From the NCBI RefSeq assembly GCF_008274825.1, contig NZ_CP030848.1, forward strand, positions 2,604,001 through 2,668,000: DNA of 64,000 nucleotides, written 5' to 3'. The translations under genes and the position numbers were made by a program. Under the pieces are notes generated by a model. It made no database searches. It saw nothing but the letters and a program-made list of their open reading frames with translations, and was not told where the DNA came from. Shown here one piece after another: positions 35,161 to 45,249 of this stretch (position 1 is the stretch's first letter; each line of letters opens with the position of its first letter). The DNA is from Sphingobacterium hotanense (GTDB taxonomy: Bacteria > Bacteroidota > Bacteroidia > Sphingobacteriales > Sphingobacteriaceae).

Positions 35161-38100
35161 TTACAATCTCTTTACTCTAATATTTCTGAAGAATACCTCA
35201 GTACCGTGGCCTAGGAAGCCGATATGTCCTGATTTATTATCCAATCCCGGATGGTTCTTCTTGTCGGCAGTGCCATTTTTGGTAGCCTCCTTAAGGTCAC
35301 CATCAACGATCACTTTACCATTTACAGTAACCTTGATTTTGTTGCCTTGAACACGAATTTCCTCCGTATTCCATTCGCCAACAGGTTTCAAAGAACCGCG
35401 CTTCGCAGCAATAATGCCGTAAACAGAACCATGATATTGATATTCTTTCAAGTCTTTGTAAACCTCTGCGCCATCATCCAACACCTGGATTTCCATACCG
35501 GCATACGCTGCATCGCCATCGATTGGTGTGCGGATACCAATACCGTTATTTGCTCCAGGTGTCAATTTGAATTCAAAGCGGTAAACGAAGTCACCATATT
35601 GATCTTTCGTATAGATGTTCTTACCGAACTTAGCAACCGGATTTGAACGAATATAGCCCTCTTTCGTAATTTCGTACGCTGCAGAGCTTGTCCATTTATC
35701 CATGTTCGTTCCGTCGAACAACATTTCGAAACCTTCTTTCTTCTCTGCATCGCTCAACGTGGATACTTCCAAACGAGGAATCTCTTTCACGTAGATATCG
35801 CGATACCATACACGAGATCCATGCGCTTGTAACTCAATTTGCTCCATTGGGAAAATTGACTGATTGCGATCCCAGAAGTTTTCTAATGTAACATTATCAA
35901 CAACCAGCTCGCCGTTCAACCAAACAGAAACCTTCTCTCCGACCATTTTGATCTTGAATGTATTCCATTCGCCCAGCGCATTATCCGCAACTTTCAACGG
36001 ATCCTTTGGATTGTTCTTATTGTTATATAGACCGCCGGAACCGACTTGAGCACCCACGTTAGTACGCGAAATATCCCAAATCTGAACCTGTGGAGTTCCT
36101 CTCAAGTAAACACCTGCATCAGGTTCTTTACCTTGAGGATCCAATTTCCAGTCTACCAACATCTCAAAATCGCCGTATTGTTTTACAGTCGCGATGTTAT
36201 CACCATGTCCGCTGAACACTAAATCACCATCGATGGCTTTCCAGTTCTCACGCATCTTCTGATCAGCAACAGCTTGCTTTTTCTCCAATTCCGCTTTCGA
36301 CATAGCCGCGCGCTTGATCGGATTCTCTACCAAACCTTTCCATCCAGTAAGGTCTTTACCGTTAAAGATCGATACATAACCTTGCTCTGCCGGCATTTCT
36401 GATAAATGGCGAACGATCGCTTCTCTTAAATAAGAACTCTCGCTACCGGAAAGATTATCGGCTGCTTGTTGTAAGATACCGCGAACGTCAGAACCAACAT
36501 ATTCTTTGTTGTCCATCGCAATGTTCATTGCCACGTTAGAAGCCGTTCCTTTCAATTCCGGATCGTTCATATAGCGGCTAGCGAACATCATTGCTTGATA
36601 AGTGTTCGTCGCTTGCATGCTGCTCAAAGCAGATTGCTTTTGTTTTGCAGTTTGCGCTAAGGCAAATGCATCACGTAAAGTCAATGTCTTTTGCTCAGCT
36701 GATTGCTTGCTAGCATTCAATTGCTTGATTAAGCCTGTAAAAATTGTATTGAACAAAGCAGGGTCTTTTTCCGTTCTCGCCAATTTGATCAAGGCCGGAA
36801 GCGCCTCCTCATTATTCCATTTAGACAACGCTTCGATTGAAGAAGCTTTCAAGCCTGGGTTATTAACGTAGTTTTCTACTGCTTTCAATGCATCAGCGCC
36901 ACCTACTCCCGCAAAAACCGGGAAGTATTTCGCTGCTGAAGGCGCCGAAGAACGAGAAATATTAGCCGCTAGGCGTTGAATCTTCGTGTCTTTATCTGCA
37001 CTTGCTTGCAAAGCCAAGATAGCCGCTTGCTGTGCGCTCGCTAAGTCTGCTCCCTCTGCATCGTTTACCAAAGCAATAACAGATTCGAAATCCGAATTGT
37101 TAACCACATTTGGTAATGCCTTGAATGCTGCAGCGCGAACTGCTGCATCAGTTGATTTCGTCAATGGCAATACTACAGCCGCCGAACTAGGGTTCATGCG
37201 TTGTGCTAAAACTTCCAATAAAAGCACCTGTGTTTTCGCGTCAGCATTCGGAAGAGCAGCATTCACCAAATCAATTGTGCCTGCATCTTTCGCCGTCAAC
37301 AACATCGTTTTAATGGTCTTCACTTCATTATCAGACGCACCAGGGATTTGCTTTATTAAGAATGGAACGTTTGATCCTTTCGATAATACAGAAAGCGCAT
37401 TATAAGCTGCGATTCTTGCTTCCTCATCTTTCAATTTTGGAAATCCTTTCTCGATCAATGCTACAGAACCTGCAGCATCTTTTGTCGCTAGGAAGTTCAA
37501 CACACTTTCCTGTGCATCCCCATCTAGCTTGCGCATAGAGCTAGCTAATTTCAATAAGTCAGAAGCAGATGCATTGTCTGCTAGTAAACCTAAAGCTACA
37601 TTGCGCAATACTTTATCATCGCTTGAAGCAAGCTTCAACAATTGTTTCTTCTGTTTTTGAGGGTTGATGTCGGTCAACACCTCTAATGCACCAACCTGAA
37701 CAGCCGAGCCCTTCGCCTTACCTGCATTATTGAATAAGGTGGTCGCGAACTTGCTCGCCGCAGCTTCATCCGTTTTCGCCAATTGCTTTGCATAGTCAAT
37801 CGCCAAACTCGAAGCATTTGTTTTATCGTATTGGTAATTTAACGCCTTTGCCTTATCTAAGAATAAAGCTGAAGATTGCGAACCACCAATTTTACTTAAA
37901 GCAGTTAGACCGTTCCATTGGAAATTCTCCGATGGATATTTACCGATCAATTCGATGATCTTTGCTTCCGCTTCGTTAGATTTCAAATCGCCCAAGGCAG
38001 CGATAATTGCTGTAGCCGTCTTCTCCGTAGCAGATGATGCCAATGCTGTATTCAAAGCAGCTGCAGCCTCCGGCGTGCGGATAGCATTTAGCACGCGCGC

Positions 38101-38553
38101 AGCTTTCTCTGCTAAATACTCGTCAGCAAGATAAGGTGCTACTTTAGCAATCGCATCGTTCTTTGCGCAGAACTTCAATAATTCCAAGACATAGCCCTTG
38201 TTATTGGCATCTTGTAGATTATCAAGTGCCGAAAGCAATCCCTGTACATATGTAGCGCGCTGATTTTCAAATCCTGGTTGCATCACATAGAATGCGTAAG
38301 AATTTGTCGCATATTCGATAGGTGCATTATTGCCACCTTGTGGTTTTAAGCCTAATAATAGTTTGGAAACATCATCAGCCGTGAATCCCTCAAGTTCTTT
38401 CATTGCTGAAATAAACTTAGACTGCTCCTCGGCAGGCTGTTGAGCTAAAACATCGGCAATCTTGGTTGCTGACGTTCTATTTGCAGGTTGTTGCGCATAT
38501 GCAGCAACTTGTATAAATAGTAAAGCGGTTATCGTATTAAATACTTTCTTCAT
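35161..38553 (-). CDS. HEAT-repeat protein with two DUF1080 (3-keto-disaccharide hydrolase-type) domains
   Basis: 1130 residues with a Sec signal (MKKVFNTITALLFIQVAAYAQ). Residues ~30-690 are helical HEAT-like repeats rich in Ala (for example LLKLASSDDKVLRNVALGLLADN). Two DUF1080 lectin-fold domains follow, about 720-930 (YVSIFNGKDLTGWKGL..., PDAGVYLRG) and 940-1130 (FEMLFDGTNMDKWTSS..., NNGIGIRTP). DUF1080 proteins include 3-keto-glycoside hydrolases and are frequent in Bacteroidota sugar loci. The gene follows the Gfo/Idh gene by 15 bases on the same strand, so an operon is certain in layout; the sugar is unknown. Confidence 0.88.
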   Translation of the reverse strand: MKKVFNTITALLFIQVAAYAQQPANRTSATKIADVLAQQPAEEQSKFISAMKELEGFTADDVSKLLLGLKPQGGNNAPIEYATNSYAFYVMQPGFENQRATYVQGLLSALDNLQDANNKGYVLELLKFCAKNDAIAKVAPYLADEYLAEKAARVLNAIRTPEAAAALNTALASSATEKTATAIIAALGDLKSNEAEAKIIELIGKYPSENFQWNGLTALSKIGGSQSSALFLDKAKALNYQYDKTNASSLAIDYAKQLAKTDEAAASKFATTLFNNAGKAKGSAVQVGALEVLTDINPQKQKKQLLKLASSDDKVLRNVALGLLADNASASDLLKLASSMRKLDGDAQESVLNFLATKDAAGSVALIEKGFPKLKDEEARIAAYNALSVLSKGSNVPFLIKQIPGASDNEVKTIKTMLLTAKDAGTIDLVNAALPNADAKTQVLLLEVLAQRMNPSSAAVVLPLTKSTDAAVRAAAFKALPNVVNNSDFESVIALVNDAEGADLASAQQAAILALQASADKDTKIQRLAANISRSSAPSAAKYFPVFAGVGGADALKAVENYVNNPGLKASSIEALSKWNNEEALPALIKLARTEKDPALFNTIFTGLIKQLNASKQSAEQKTLTLRDAFALAQTAKQKQSALSSMQATNTYQAMMFASRYMNDPELKGTASNVAMNIAMDNKEYVGSDVRGILQQAADNLSGSESSYLREAIVRHLSEMPAEQGYVSIFNGKDLTGWKGLVENPIKRAAMSKAELEKKQAVADQKMRENWKAIDGDLVFSGHGDNIATVKQYGDFEMLVDWKLDPQGKEPDAGVYLRGTPQVQIWDISRTNVGAQVGSGGLYNNKNNPKDPLKVADNALGEWNTFKIKMVGEKVSVWLNGELVVDNVTLENFWDRNQSIFPMEQIELQAHGSRVWYRDIYVKEIPRLEVSTLSDAEKKEGFEMLFDGTNMDKWTSSAAYEITKEGYIRSNPVAKFGKNIYTKDQYGDFVYRFEFKLTPGANNGIGIRTPIDGDAAYAGMEIQVLDDGAEVYKDLKEYQYHGSVYGIIAAKRGSLKPVGEWNTEEIRVQGNKIKVTVNGKVIVDGDLKEATKNGTADKKNHPGLDNKSGHIGFLGHGTEVFFRNIRVKRL

Positions 38554-38568
38554 GATTTTTCAAGGGAA

Positions 38569-39837
38569 TTAAAATGTCCAAGGACCTCTCATTGGTTGAT
38601 TGATTAATCTGTTTGCTGCATCGTCGTTCACAAATTCTTGCTTATCCGAATCGAATTTCAAGTTTCTGTTCAAACGCAACGCCGCAAGACCTAAGTTCAC
38701 TAGCGTACATGAGTAATAACCGTTTTGCTCGTTCAAAGCAAATTTCTGACGCGTACGAACTGCTTCAACAAAATCTGTAACCTGTGGAGCGGGCTCTGGG
38801 TATTGAGCTAATTTGCGCTCCAAATCTGGAATATCGGAAACGAATCCACGGTACAACTTACCGTTCGGTCCTTCGATATAAGCCTTACCCTCTTCTGTAC
38901 CGGCACCATCTAAGATAATCTGGCAACCGTCAGCATAGGTATAGGTAATCTTACGCCAAGTACCCACAGCATCTGAATGTTGCTGAGGCGCATCTACTTC
39001 GATAGCAACAGGGCTCTCATTGTCCTTGCCCAAGAAATATTGTACAGGATCCAGATAATGTTGTCCCATGTCTCCAAGACCGCCACCATCATAATCCCAA
39101 TAACCTCTAAAGGTCAAGTGCGTACGGTGTGCGCTATATGGCTTATATGGTGCAGGACCTAACCACATCTCATAATCCAATTCTTTAGGAACCTGTTGAA
39201 CTGGCAAGTTTTCCTTTCCAACCCAATAGAACTTCCAGTCAAAACCTGTATGTTTTGAAATCGTAACTTTCAATGGCCAGCCTAACATACCGGTATCAAC
39301 TAATTTTTTGATCTTTTTCACCGGAACGTTCATCCCGTAGAAGTTCGCATCAAAACGGAACCAAGTATTTAGTCTAAAAATATTACCATGCTGAGCAACA
39401 GCTTCTTTTACTTTCTTACCTTCACCGATCGTTCTGGTCATCGGCTTCTCACACCAGATATCTTTTCCAGAGCGCGCAGCTTCAACCGCCATCAAACCAT
39501 GCCAGTGCGGTGGCGTAGCGATATGTACAATATCCACTTCAGGATTATTGATCAAATCCCTAAAATCATGGTGCTCTTTCACACCGCCCCCAAGAGCCTT
39601 CTGCGCTAACGCTAAGTGGCGCGTGTCCACATCACAAATCGCAACGGTCTTTGTACCCGCATAGTTGAAGTGTCCACGACCCATTGATCCAACACCAATA
39701 ACACCCTTTGTTAAATGGTCACTAGGGGCTAAATATCCCTTTCCAAGTACAAATCTAGGTACAATGGTAAAAGCAGCCGCCCCGATCAACGATTTCTTGA
39801 TAAAATCGCGTCTAGAAGAATTATTGTTTTCTTTCAT
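38569..39837 (-). CDS. Gfo/Idh/MocA-family oxidoreductase with Tat signal
   Basis: 422 residues. A twin-arginine signal SRRDFIKKSLIGAAAFTIV starts the protein, indicating export of a folded cofactor-bound enzyme. Rossmann fold GVIGVGSMGRGHF, then the dehydrogenase signature CEKPMTR (Lys of the EKP motif). C-terminal half contains GGLGDMGQHYLDPVQYFLG, the typical metal/sugar site with GDMG.H. These enzymes oxidise sugars, often to 3-keto forms, which DUF1080-type enzymes then cleave: the downstream gene carries two such domains, so cooperation is likely but not proven. Confidence 0.93.
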   Translation of the reverse strand: MKENNNSSRRDFIKKSLIGAAAFTIVPRFVLGKGYLAPSDHLTKGVIGVGSMGRGHFNYAGTKTVAICDVDTRHLALAQKALGGGVKEHHDFRDLINNPEVDIVHIATPPHWHGLMAVEAARSGKDIWCEKPMTRTIGEGKKVKEAVAQHGNIFRLNTWFRFDANFYGMNVPVKKIKKLVDTGMLGWPLKVTISKHTGFDWKFYWVGKENLPVQQVPKELDYEMWLGPAPYKPYSAHRTHLTFRGYWDYDGGGLGDMGQHYLDPVQYFLGKDNESPVAIEVDAPQQHSDAVGTWRKITYTYADGCQIILDGAGTEEGKAYIEGPNGKLYRGFVSDIPDLERKLAQYPEPAPQVTDFVEAVRTRQKFALNEQNGYYSCTLVNLGLAALRLNRNLKFDSDKQEFVNDDAANRLINQPMRGPWTF

Positions 39838-40324
39838 AATGTTTATGGTTCCATAGCTTAAATCGCTATTTCCCTAAAAAAGACAAGTGTATAGGTAGAT
39901 TTATCATTTAGGTTAATAGCCATCCAATCATAAAAACTTTATAAATAGATTAAGTTACAAGATTATAAAATCTTTTCAGTTTTGAGTTATTCAAACATGC
40001 CAAAACAATATTATTTTAAGACATGTAAAGGTGATTGATGACAAAATTAATAAAACAATCGGTTGCGTAAATAAAATATTACGAATAAACAGACCGATTT
40101 ATTAAATATTTGATAACTGATGCAGCGTACCTTCGATATATATGTAGCTTTTTATTCCCATTCTACTCCCAAATCATTCCCTTTCTGAAGCGGTTCTGAT
40201 TGGGTTATGAAAGGGCTTTGATTGGGTTATGAAAGGGTTATGAGTCAATTAATACCTTTCATTTTTAGGAAGCGCCAATGCAATTCATTTTGAAAATGCT
40301 TACATTTAGATAAAAATCAATCTC
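39838..40324. other. 487-bp interval with an R3 repeat copy
   Basis: AT-rich, no gene. At 40168-40243 is a repeat related to 14924-15004, including GATTGGGTTATGAAAGGG twice (40198-40215 and 40220-40237, period 22). The last ~60 bases are the glpD leader, with a TACATTTA box one base off the TAnnTTTG consensus. Confidence 0.6.
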
Positions 40325-41896
40325 ATGCAATTCGAAACTGCAAGAAAAAACCAACTTGAAAAGATAAAACAGACAACATTATGGGATCTCGTCATCATTG
40401 GCGGCGGAGCTACCGGACTTGGTACTGCAGTTGATGCAGCGAGCCGTGGATTCAAGGTCTTATTAATCGAGAAATACGACTTCGCAAAAGGAACCTCCAG
40501 CAAGAGCACAAAATTGGTGCATGGCGGTGTTAGGTATCTGGCAAATGGTGATATTAAGCTTGTCATTGGTGCGTTGAAAGAGCGAGGACTCATTTTTAAG
40601 AATGCGCCTCATGTTTCCTCCGCACAGTCTTTCGTTATTCCTCTCTACTCGACATTCGATAAACTAAAATATCTGATCGGTCTAAAACTCTACGATTGGT
40701 TGGCCGGCAGCTTGCGGATTGGGAAATCTGTCTTGCTCTCGAAGAAAGAAGTGGTAGAAAAGCTACCTCATATAAAGCAGGAGGGCCTAACGGGAGGCAT
40801 CCTGTACTACGACGGGCAATTTGACGATGCTCGCCTAGCGGTCAATTTAGCGCAGACTGCGATCAGCCATGGCGCAACGGTATTGAACTATATGGATGCC
40901 ATTGGCATCGATAAAGATCAACATGGTAAGGTATGTGGAGTTACTTTCAGCGATACAGAAGATGGGACTACTTATAAAGCTATAGCTAAAACCGTTATCA
41001 ATGCCACTGGGATTTTCGTAGACGACATTTTAAAGCTGGATACCGCTACTCATAAGAACCTAGTACGTCCGAGTCAGGGCTCGCATATCGTGATCGACAA
41101 AAAATTCCTAGATGGATATGATGCATTAATGATTCCCGAAACGAGCGATGGCCGCGTACTCTTTGGCGTACCTTGGCATGATAAAGTCTTGTTAGGCACA
41201 ACCGACATACCGATCAATACGCATCAGATTGAGCCTAGACCTATGGAAGACGAGATCGAGTTTATTTTGGCAACCGCCAAATCTTACTTGAATCCTTACC
41301 CTACGCGCAATGATATTTTAAGTATCTACGCGGGTTTACGTCCATTAGCAGCTCCCAAAGACAACGATACGGGCAGCACAAAAGAGATTTCTCGCGATCA
41401 CAAACTCTTGGTTAGCGACTCCAATCTGATCACGATCACCGGCGGGAAATGGACAACCTACAGGAAGATGGCTCAAGATACCGTCGATGCGGCAATTAAA
41501 GCGGGAGATTTACCGCATGTTGCCTGCAGAACGATGAGTCTCCCCATTCATGGTTCGACCGATCAAATTCAAGCTGGACACTGGACCTATTACGGAATCG
41601 ACTATAATCAGATTCAAGCATTGATGCAAGAAAATGAAAGCTTGAAGGAACTCCTGCTCCCCGAATATGAATTTACAAAAGCAGAGGTCGTATGGGCCTG
41701 TCGCCATGAGATGATTCGACAGGTCGAAGATTTTCTTGCACGTCGTTGCAGGCTATTACTCTTGGATGCAAAGGCAGCGAAAAGAGCAGCTCCGGTAGTT
41801 GCTGATCTTATGGCCGGCGAACTAGACAAATCGCAAGAATGGCGTGATAATCAAATTAAACTATTCAATGAATTAGCAAACAATTACCTTTTATAA
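40325..41896 (+). CDS. glpD: Glycerol-3-phosphate dehydrogenase (aerobic, FAD)
   Basis: 523 residues. FAD-binding IIGGGATGLGTAVDAASRGF near the N-terminus, then the family block STKLVHGGVRYL and the C-terminal DAO_C-type domain (PEYEFTKAEVVWACRHEMIRQVEDFLARRCRLL). It oxidises sn-glycerol 3-phosphate to dihydroxyacetone phosphate and passes electrons to quinones at the inner membrane. First gene of the glycerol cluster glpD-glpK-glpF with 25-26-base gaps. Confidence 0.97.
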   Translation: MQFETARKNQLEKIKQTTLWDLVIIGGGATGLGTAVDAASRGFKVLLIEKYDFAKGTSSKSTKLVHGGVRYLANGDIKLVIGALKERGLIFKNAPHVSSAQSFVIPLYSTFDKLKYLIGLKLYDWLAGSLRIGKSVLLSKKEVVEKLPHIKQEGLTGGILYYDGQFDDARLAVNLAQTAISHGATVLNYMDAIGIDKDQHGKVCGVTFSDTEDGTTYKAIAKTVINATGIFVDDILKLDTATHKNLVRPSQGSHIVIDKKFLDGYDALMIPETSDGRVLFGVPWHDKVLLGTTDIPINTHQIEPRPMEDEIEFILATAKSYLNPYPTRNDILSIYAGLRPLAAPKDNDTGSTKEISRDHKLLVSDSNLITITGGKWTTYRKMAQDTVDAAIKAGDLPHVACRTMSLPIHGSTDQIQAGHWTYYGIDYNQIQALMQENESLKELLLPEYEFTKAEVVWACRHEMIRQVEDFLARRCRLLLLDAKAAKRAAPVVADLMAGELDKSQEWRDNQIKLFNELANNYLL

Positions 41897-41921
41897 TACA
41901 ACCACTTATAAACTTATCTGA

Positions 41922-43418
41922 ATGAAAGAATACATTATAGCTTTAGACCAAGGTACCACGAGTTCTCGTGCTATACTTTTCAATAAAAAAGGTGAAATCG
42001 TTAATATATCACAGAAAGAATTCCAACAAATCTATCCGAAGTCAGGCTGGGTTGAGCACGATCCGCAAGAGATTTGGTCGAGCCAATTAGCCGTGTTAAC
42101 AGAAGTACTCGCTAAATCAAAAACTAAATTAGATGCCATCAAAGGTATAGGCATCACCAATCAACGGGAGACCACGATTGTATGGAATCGACGTACCGGT
42201 GCACCGATCTACAACGCTATCGTGTGGCAAGACCGTAGAACGGCTGAATATTGTGCACAATTGATTAAAGATGGACATTTGGATGAAGTACAAGAAAAAA
42301 CAGGACTATTAATTGATTCCTACTTCTCGGCAACCAAAATCAAGTGGATTTTAGATCACGTAAAAGGAGCCTGCAAGCTCGCTGAGAAAGGCGAATTAGC
42401 TTTTGGAACAGTTGACTCCTGGTTGATCTGGAATCTGACCGATGGCAAAACACATGTAACCGACGTGACGAATGCATCACGCAGCATGTTATACAACATC
42501 AATACTTTGTCCTGGGACCAAGATCTATTGAAGCTTTTTGACATCCCCGAGAGCATGCTTCCGGAAGTAAAGAGTTCCTCTGAAATCTATGGCGAGACCT
42601 CCGGCGAATTGGGCAGTCGGAAGATTCCAATCGCAGGAATCGCAGGCGACCAGCAAGCCGCATTATTCGGACAGATGTGCTTGAAGAAAGGTATGGCCAA
42701 GAATACCTACGGAACAGGATGTTTCTTGCTGATGAATGTGGGCAATAAGCCGGTAAAGTCGAAAAATAAGTTGGTGACCACGATTGGCTGGAAGATCGGG
42801 AAAGAGGTCGTCTATGCGCTGGAAGGTTCTGTATTTATCGGTGGCGCTGTTGTTCAATGGCTACGCGATGAGTTGAAGATTATCAAGAAATCCAGCGATG
42901 TGGAAGCTTTAGCGACCAGCGTAGACAGCACCGAGGGCGTTTATCTGGTTCCCGCCTTTGCCGGATTAGGGGCGCCACATTGGGATGCGAATGCCCGCGG
43001 GACGTTATTTGGTATCTCAAGAGGAACTTCAGATGCACATATCGCACGTGCTGCATTAGAAAGCATTGCGTATCAAACCTACGATATCTTAAAAGCTATG
43101 GAATCTGATGCGGGCGCTAAGATTAAGGAACTGCGTGTGGATGGTGGAGCGACACAAAACAACTTCCTGATGCAATTTCAAGCCGACATCTTAAAAACGA
43201 ACGTCGTGCGTCCGGAAATCACGGAAACGACTGCTATGGGGGCAGCCTTTCTCGCAGGCCTTGCTGTTGGTTTTTGGAAAGACGTCAAGGAGATTGAAGC
43301 GTTATGGAAAGAAGACAAATTGATTGTTCCCACGAAATCGAACAAGCTTTCGAACAATTTGAAGGAGTGGAACCGCGCGGTTAAAGCCGTAAAATATTGG
43401 TCAGAAAATCCAGAATAA
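41922..43418 (+). CDS. glpK: Glycerol kinase
   Basis: 498 residues, full FGGY kinase. [17 protein letters not shown] begins it, with [31 protein letters not shown] and, in the C-terminal half, [20 protein letters not shown]. It phosphorylates glycerol to glycerol 3-phosphate, feeding the GlpD encoded just upstream. Spacing and strand make it part of the glp operon. Confidence 0.98.
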   Translation: MKEYIIALDQGTTSSRAILFNKKGEIVNISQKEFQQIYPKSGWVEHDPQEIWSSQLAVLTEVLAKSKTKLDAIKGIGITNQRETTIVWNRRTGAPIYNAIVWQDRRTAEYCAQLIKDGHLDEVQEKTGLLIDSYFSATKIKWILDHVKGACKLAEKGELAFGTVDSWLIWNLTDGKTHVTDVTNASRSMLYNINTLSWDQDLLKLFDIPESMLPEVKSSSEIYGETSGELGSRKIPIAGIAGDQQAALFGQMCLKKGMAKNTYGTGCFLLMNVGNKPVKSKNKLVTTIGWKIGKEVVYALEGSVFIGGAVVQWLRDELKIIKKSSDVEALATSVDSTEGVYLVPAFAGLGAPHWDANARGTLFGISRGTSDAHIARAALESIAYQTYDILKAMESDAGAKIKELRVDGGATQNNFLMQFQADILKTNVVRPEITETTAMGAAFLAGLAVGFWKDVKEIEALWKEDKLIVPTKSNKLSNNLKEWNRAVKAVKYWSENPE

Positions 43419-43444
43419 AAGAAAATCAAAACTAAACCTATTAT

Positions 43445-44170
43445 ATGAGTCCATTTGTAGCAGAATACTTAGGAACGGCAGTCATGATCCTCCTTGGGGG
43501 CGGCGTGGTTGCCAATGTGGTGCTAAAAGGCACAAAAGGTAATAATGGAGGTTGGATCGTGATAACGACCGCCTGGGCGCTCGCTGTTTTTGTCGGCGTC
43601 ACGATTGCGGGGCCTTATAGCGGTGCACATCTAAACTGTGCGGTGACTATCGCCAATTTAGCTTTGGGAAAATTAGATTTAGTAACGACCTTAAGTTATA
43701 TCGGCGCACAATTTTTAGGCGCTATGACCGGCGCTTTTGTGGTTTGGTTGATGTATAAGGACCATTTCGATCAGACAGATGATGCCGGCGCTAAGCAGGC
43801 CGTATTCTGCACTGCTCCTGCCCTGCGCAATCCTCCAATCAACCTAGTCTCTGAGGTGGTAGGAACGTTTGTGCTTATTTTTACGATTCTTCACTTTACA
43901 GATGCAAAGATGGCTGATGATTCTGTGATTGGCTTAGGATCTATCGGGGCTATTCCTGTTGCTTTTGTCGTATGGGTGATCGGATTGTCCTTAGGCGGTA
44001 CAACAGGCTACGCTATTAATCCAGCCAGAGATCTAGGCCCGAGAATCATGCATGCCCTATTACCGATCAAAAATAAAGCAGGGTTTGATGCAGGTTATGC
44101 TTGGGTTCCGTTTTTAGGCCCAATTATTGGAGCCTTGTTGGCAGTAGCGCTCTATAGCTGCATATATTAG
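43445..44170 (+). CDS. glpF: Glycerol uptake facilitator (aquaglyceroporin)
   Basis: 241 residues with six membrane helices and two half-helix loops. The second NPA box is canonical with the aquaglyceroporin Asp: GYAINPARDLGPR. The first box reads SGAHLNCAVTIA, with Cys in place of the usual Pro. It sits last of the three glp genes, consistent with passive glycerol entry, followed by the small gene at 44177. Confidence 0.93.
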   Translation: MSPFVAEYLGTAVMILLGGGVVANVVLKGTKGNNGGWIVITTAWALAVFVGVTIAGPYSGAHLNCAVTIANLALGKLDLVTTLSYIGAQFLGAMTGAFVVWLMYKDHFDQTDDAGAKQAVFCTAPALRNPPINLVSEVVGTFVLIFTILHFTDAKMADDSVIGLGSIGAIPVAFVVWVIGLSLGGTTGYAINPARDLGPRIMHALLPIKNKAGFDAGYAWVPFLGPIIGALLAVALYSCIY

Positions 44171-44176
44171 GAAGCG

Positions 44177-44323
44177 ATGAAAAAAGGATTTTTTAAAATA
44201 TTGAATAAAATAAACAAGGCGGTCTTACCTAGCTATACAAAGCTGGACCCCGCTAAACTAAGTAAGCTACAACAGGCCGTTGTAGCTTACCGATATTATG
44301 TCTTAAAAGAGTCGCTGGATTAA
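44177..44323 (+). CDS. Small basic conserved-looking protein (48 aa)
   Basis: Translated MKKGFFKILNKINKAVLPSY..., ending VAYRYYVLKESLD. It starts six bases after glpF and its stop overlaps the convergent mscS stop by four bases. I recall short proteins of this shape in Bacteroidota (some misnamed SsrA-binding). The helical basic head and aromatic tail support a real gene rather than a chance frame. Function unknown. Confidence 0.65.
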   Translation: MKKGFFKILNKINKAVLPSYTKLDPAKLSKLQQAVVAYRYYVLKESLD

Positions 44324-45168
44324 GCGACGGGAGTTTCATCCGCATTGGGTTGATCGCCAATAACCTTCACAATGTTTTGCGGGAAAACTACATTCTTACC
44401 ATCGAGTATATTCTTGACTTGTTCGCTAATTTCATTTTTGGTTGCCCAAAATACTTCACGCTTCGCCCAAGCACGTACAACTAACGTAATTCCTGTTTCT
44501 TTCAAATCCCCTACTACGACTTCTGGCATAGGTTTGTCCAAAATACGCTCGTCCGCTTTCAGAACTGACAGAACCGCTTCACGCGCTACTTTGATATTTG
44601 TATCGTAAGACACATTCAGAGTAAATTGCATACGACGGGAGGCAATCTTCGTAAAATTCTTGATGACCGAATTGGCTAAAGGACCATTAGGCGTGAATAC
44701 GCGGATACCGTCGTCGTCAATCATTGTTGTGTACAGCAAGTCGATACGTTCTACAGTTCCTGTTGCTCCTGCCGCGCTGGAAATATAGTCGCCAACATCA
44801 AACGGACGGAATAAGAGGATTAATACGCCCCCTGCGAAATTGGATAAACTACCCTGAAGCGCCATACCCACTGCCAAACCGAAGGCAGACAAGGCAGCGA
44901 TAAAGGAAGTAGTTTGAATACCCATCGTACTGGCTACCGTAAGCAACAATAGACCATAAAGCGTAAATTTGATAATGCTTTTTAGAAAAGAACGAATCGA
45001 ACGGTCGACATTTCTCTTCTCGAATCTGCTATCGATAAATTTAAGCGCAAATTTGATTACATAGCGTCCGACAATTAGTATAAAAAATCCTACTGCAATC
45101 TTAGGCAGCGCGATTACTACTGAGTCTACTAGTCGTTCTAAACTTCTTTCTACAGAAAACCAATTCAT
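44320..45168 (-). CDS. MscS-family mechanosensitive ion channel
   Basis: 282 residues, small MscS type with three N-terminal membrane helices. The pore helix and following segment GLAVGMALQGSLSNFAGGVLILLFRPFDVGDYI is the MscS hallmark, followed by the beta domain (GATGTVERIDLLYTTMIDDDG) and the alpha-beta domain. It opens on membrane tension during osmotic downshift in the inner membrane. It is convergent with the small gene after glpF. Confidence 0.95.
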   Translation of the reverse strand: MNWFSVERSLERLVDSVVIALPKIAVGFFILIVGRYVIKFALKFIDSRFEKRNVDRSIRSFLKSIIKFTLYGLLLLTVASTMGIQTTSFIAALSAFGLAVGMALQGSLSNFAGGVLILLFRPFDVGDYISSAAGATGTVERIDLLYTTMIDDDGIRVFTPNGPLANSVIKNFTKIASRRMQFTLNVSYDTNIKVAREAVLSVLKADERILDKPMPEVVVGDLKETGITLVVRAWAKREVFWATKNEISEQVKNILDGKNVVFPQNIVKVIGDQPNADETPVA

Positions 45169-45249
45169 ATATTAGTGTAAATTTTCACAAAAGTAAGAAA
45201 ATACTGGTTCTAATCGATTAGCATGTATTATTTTAAATATCTTTAACAC

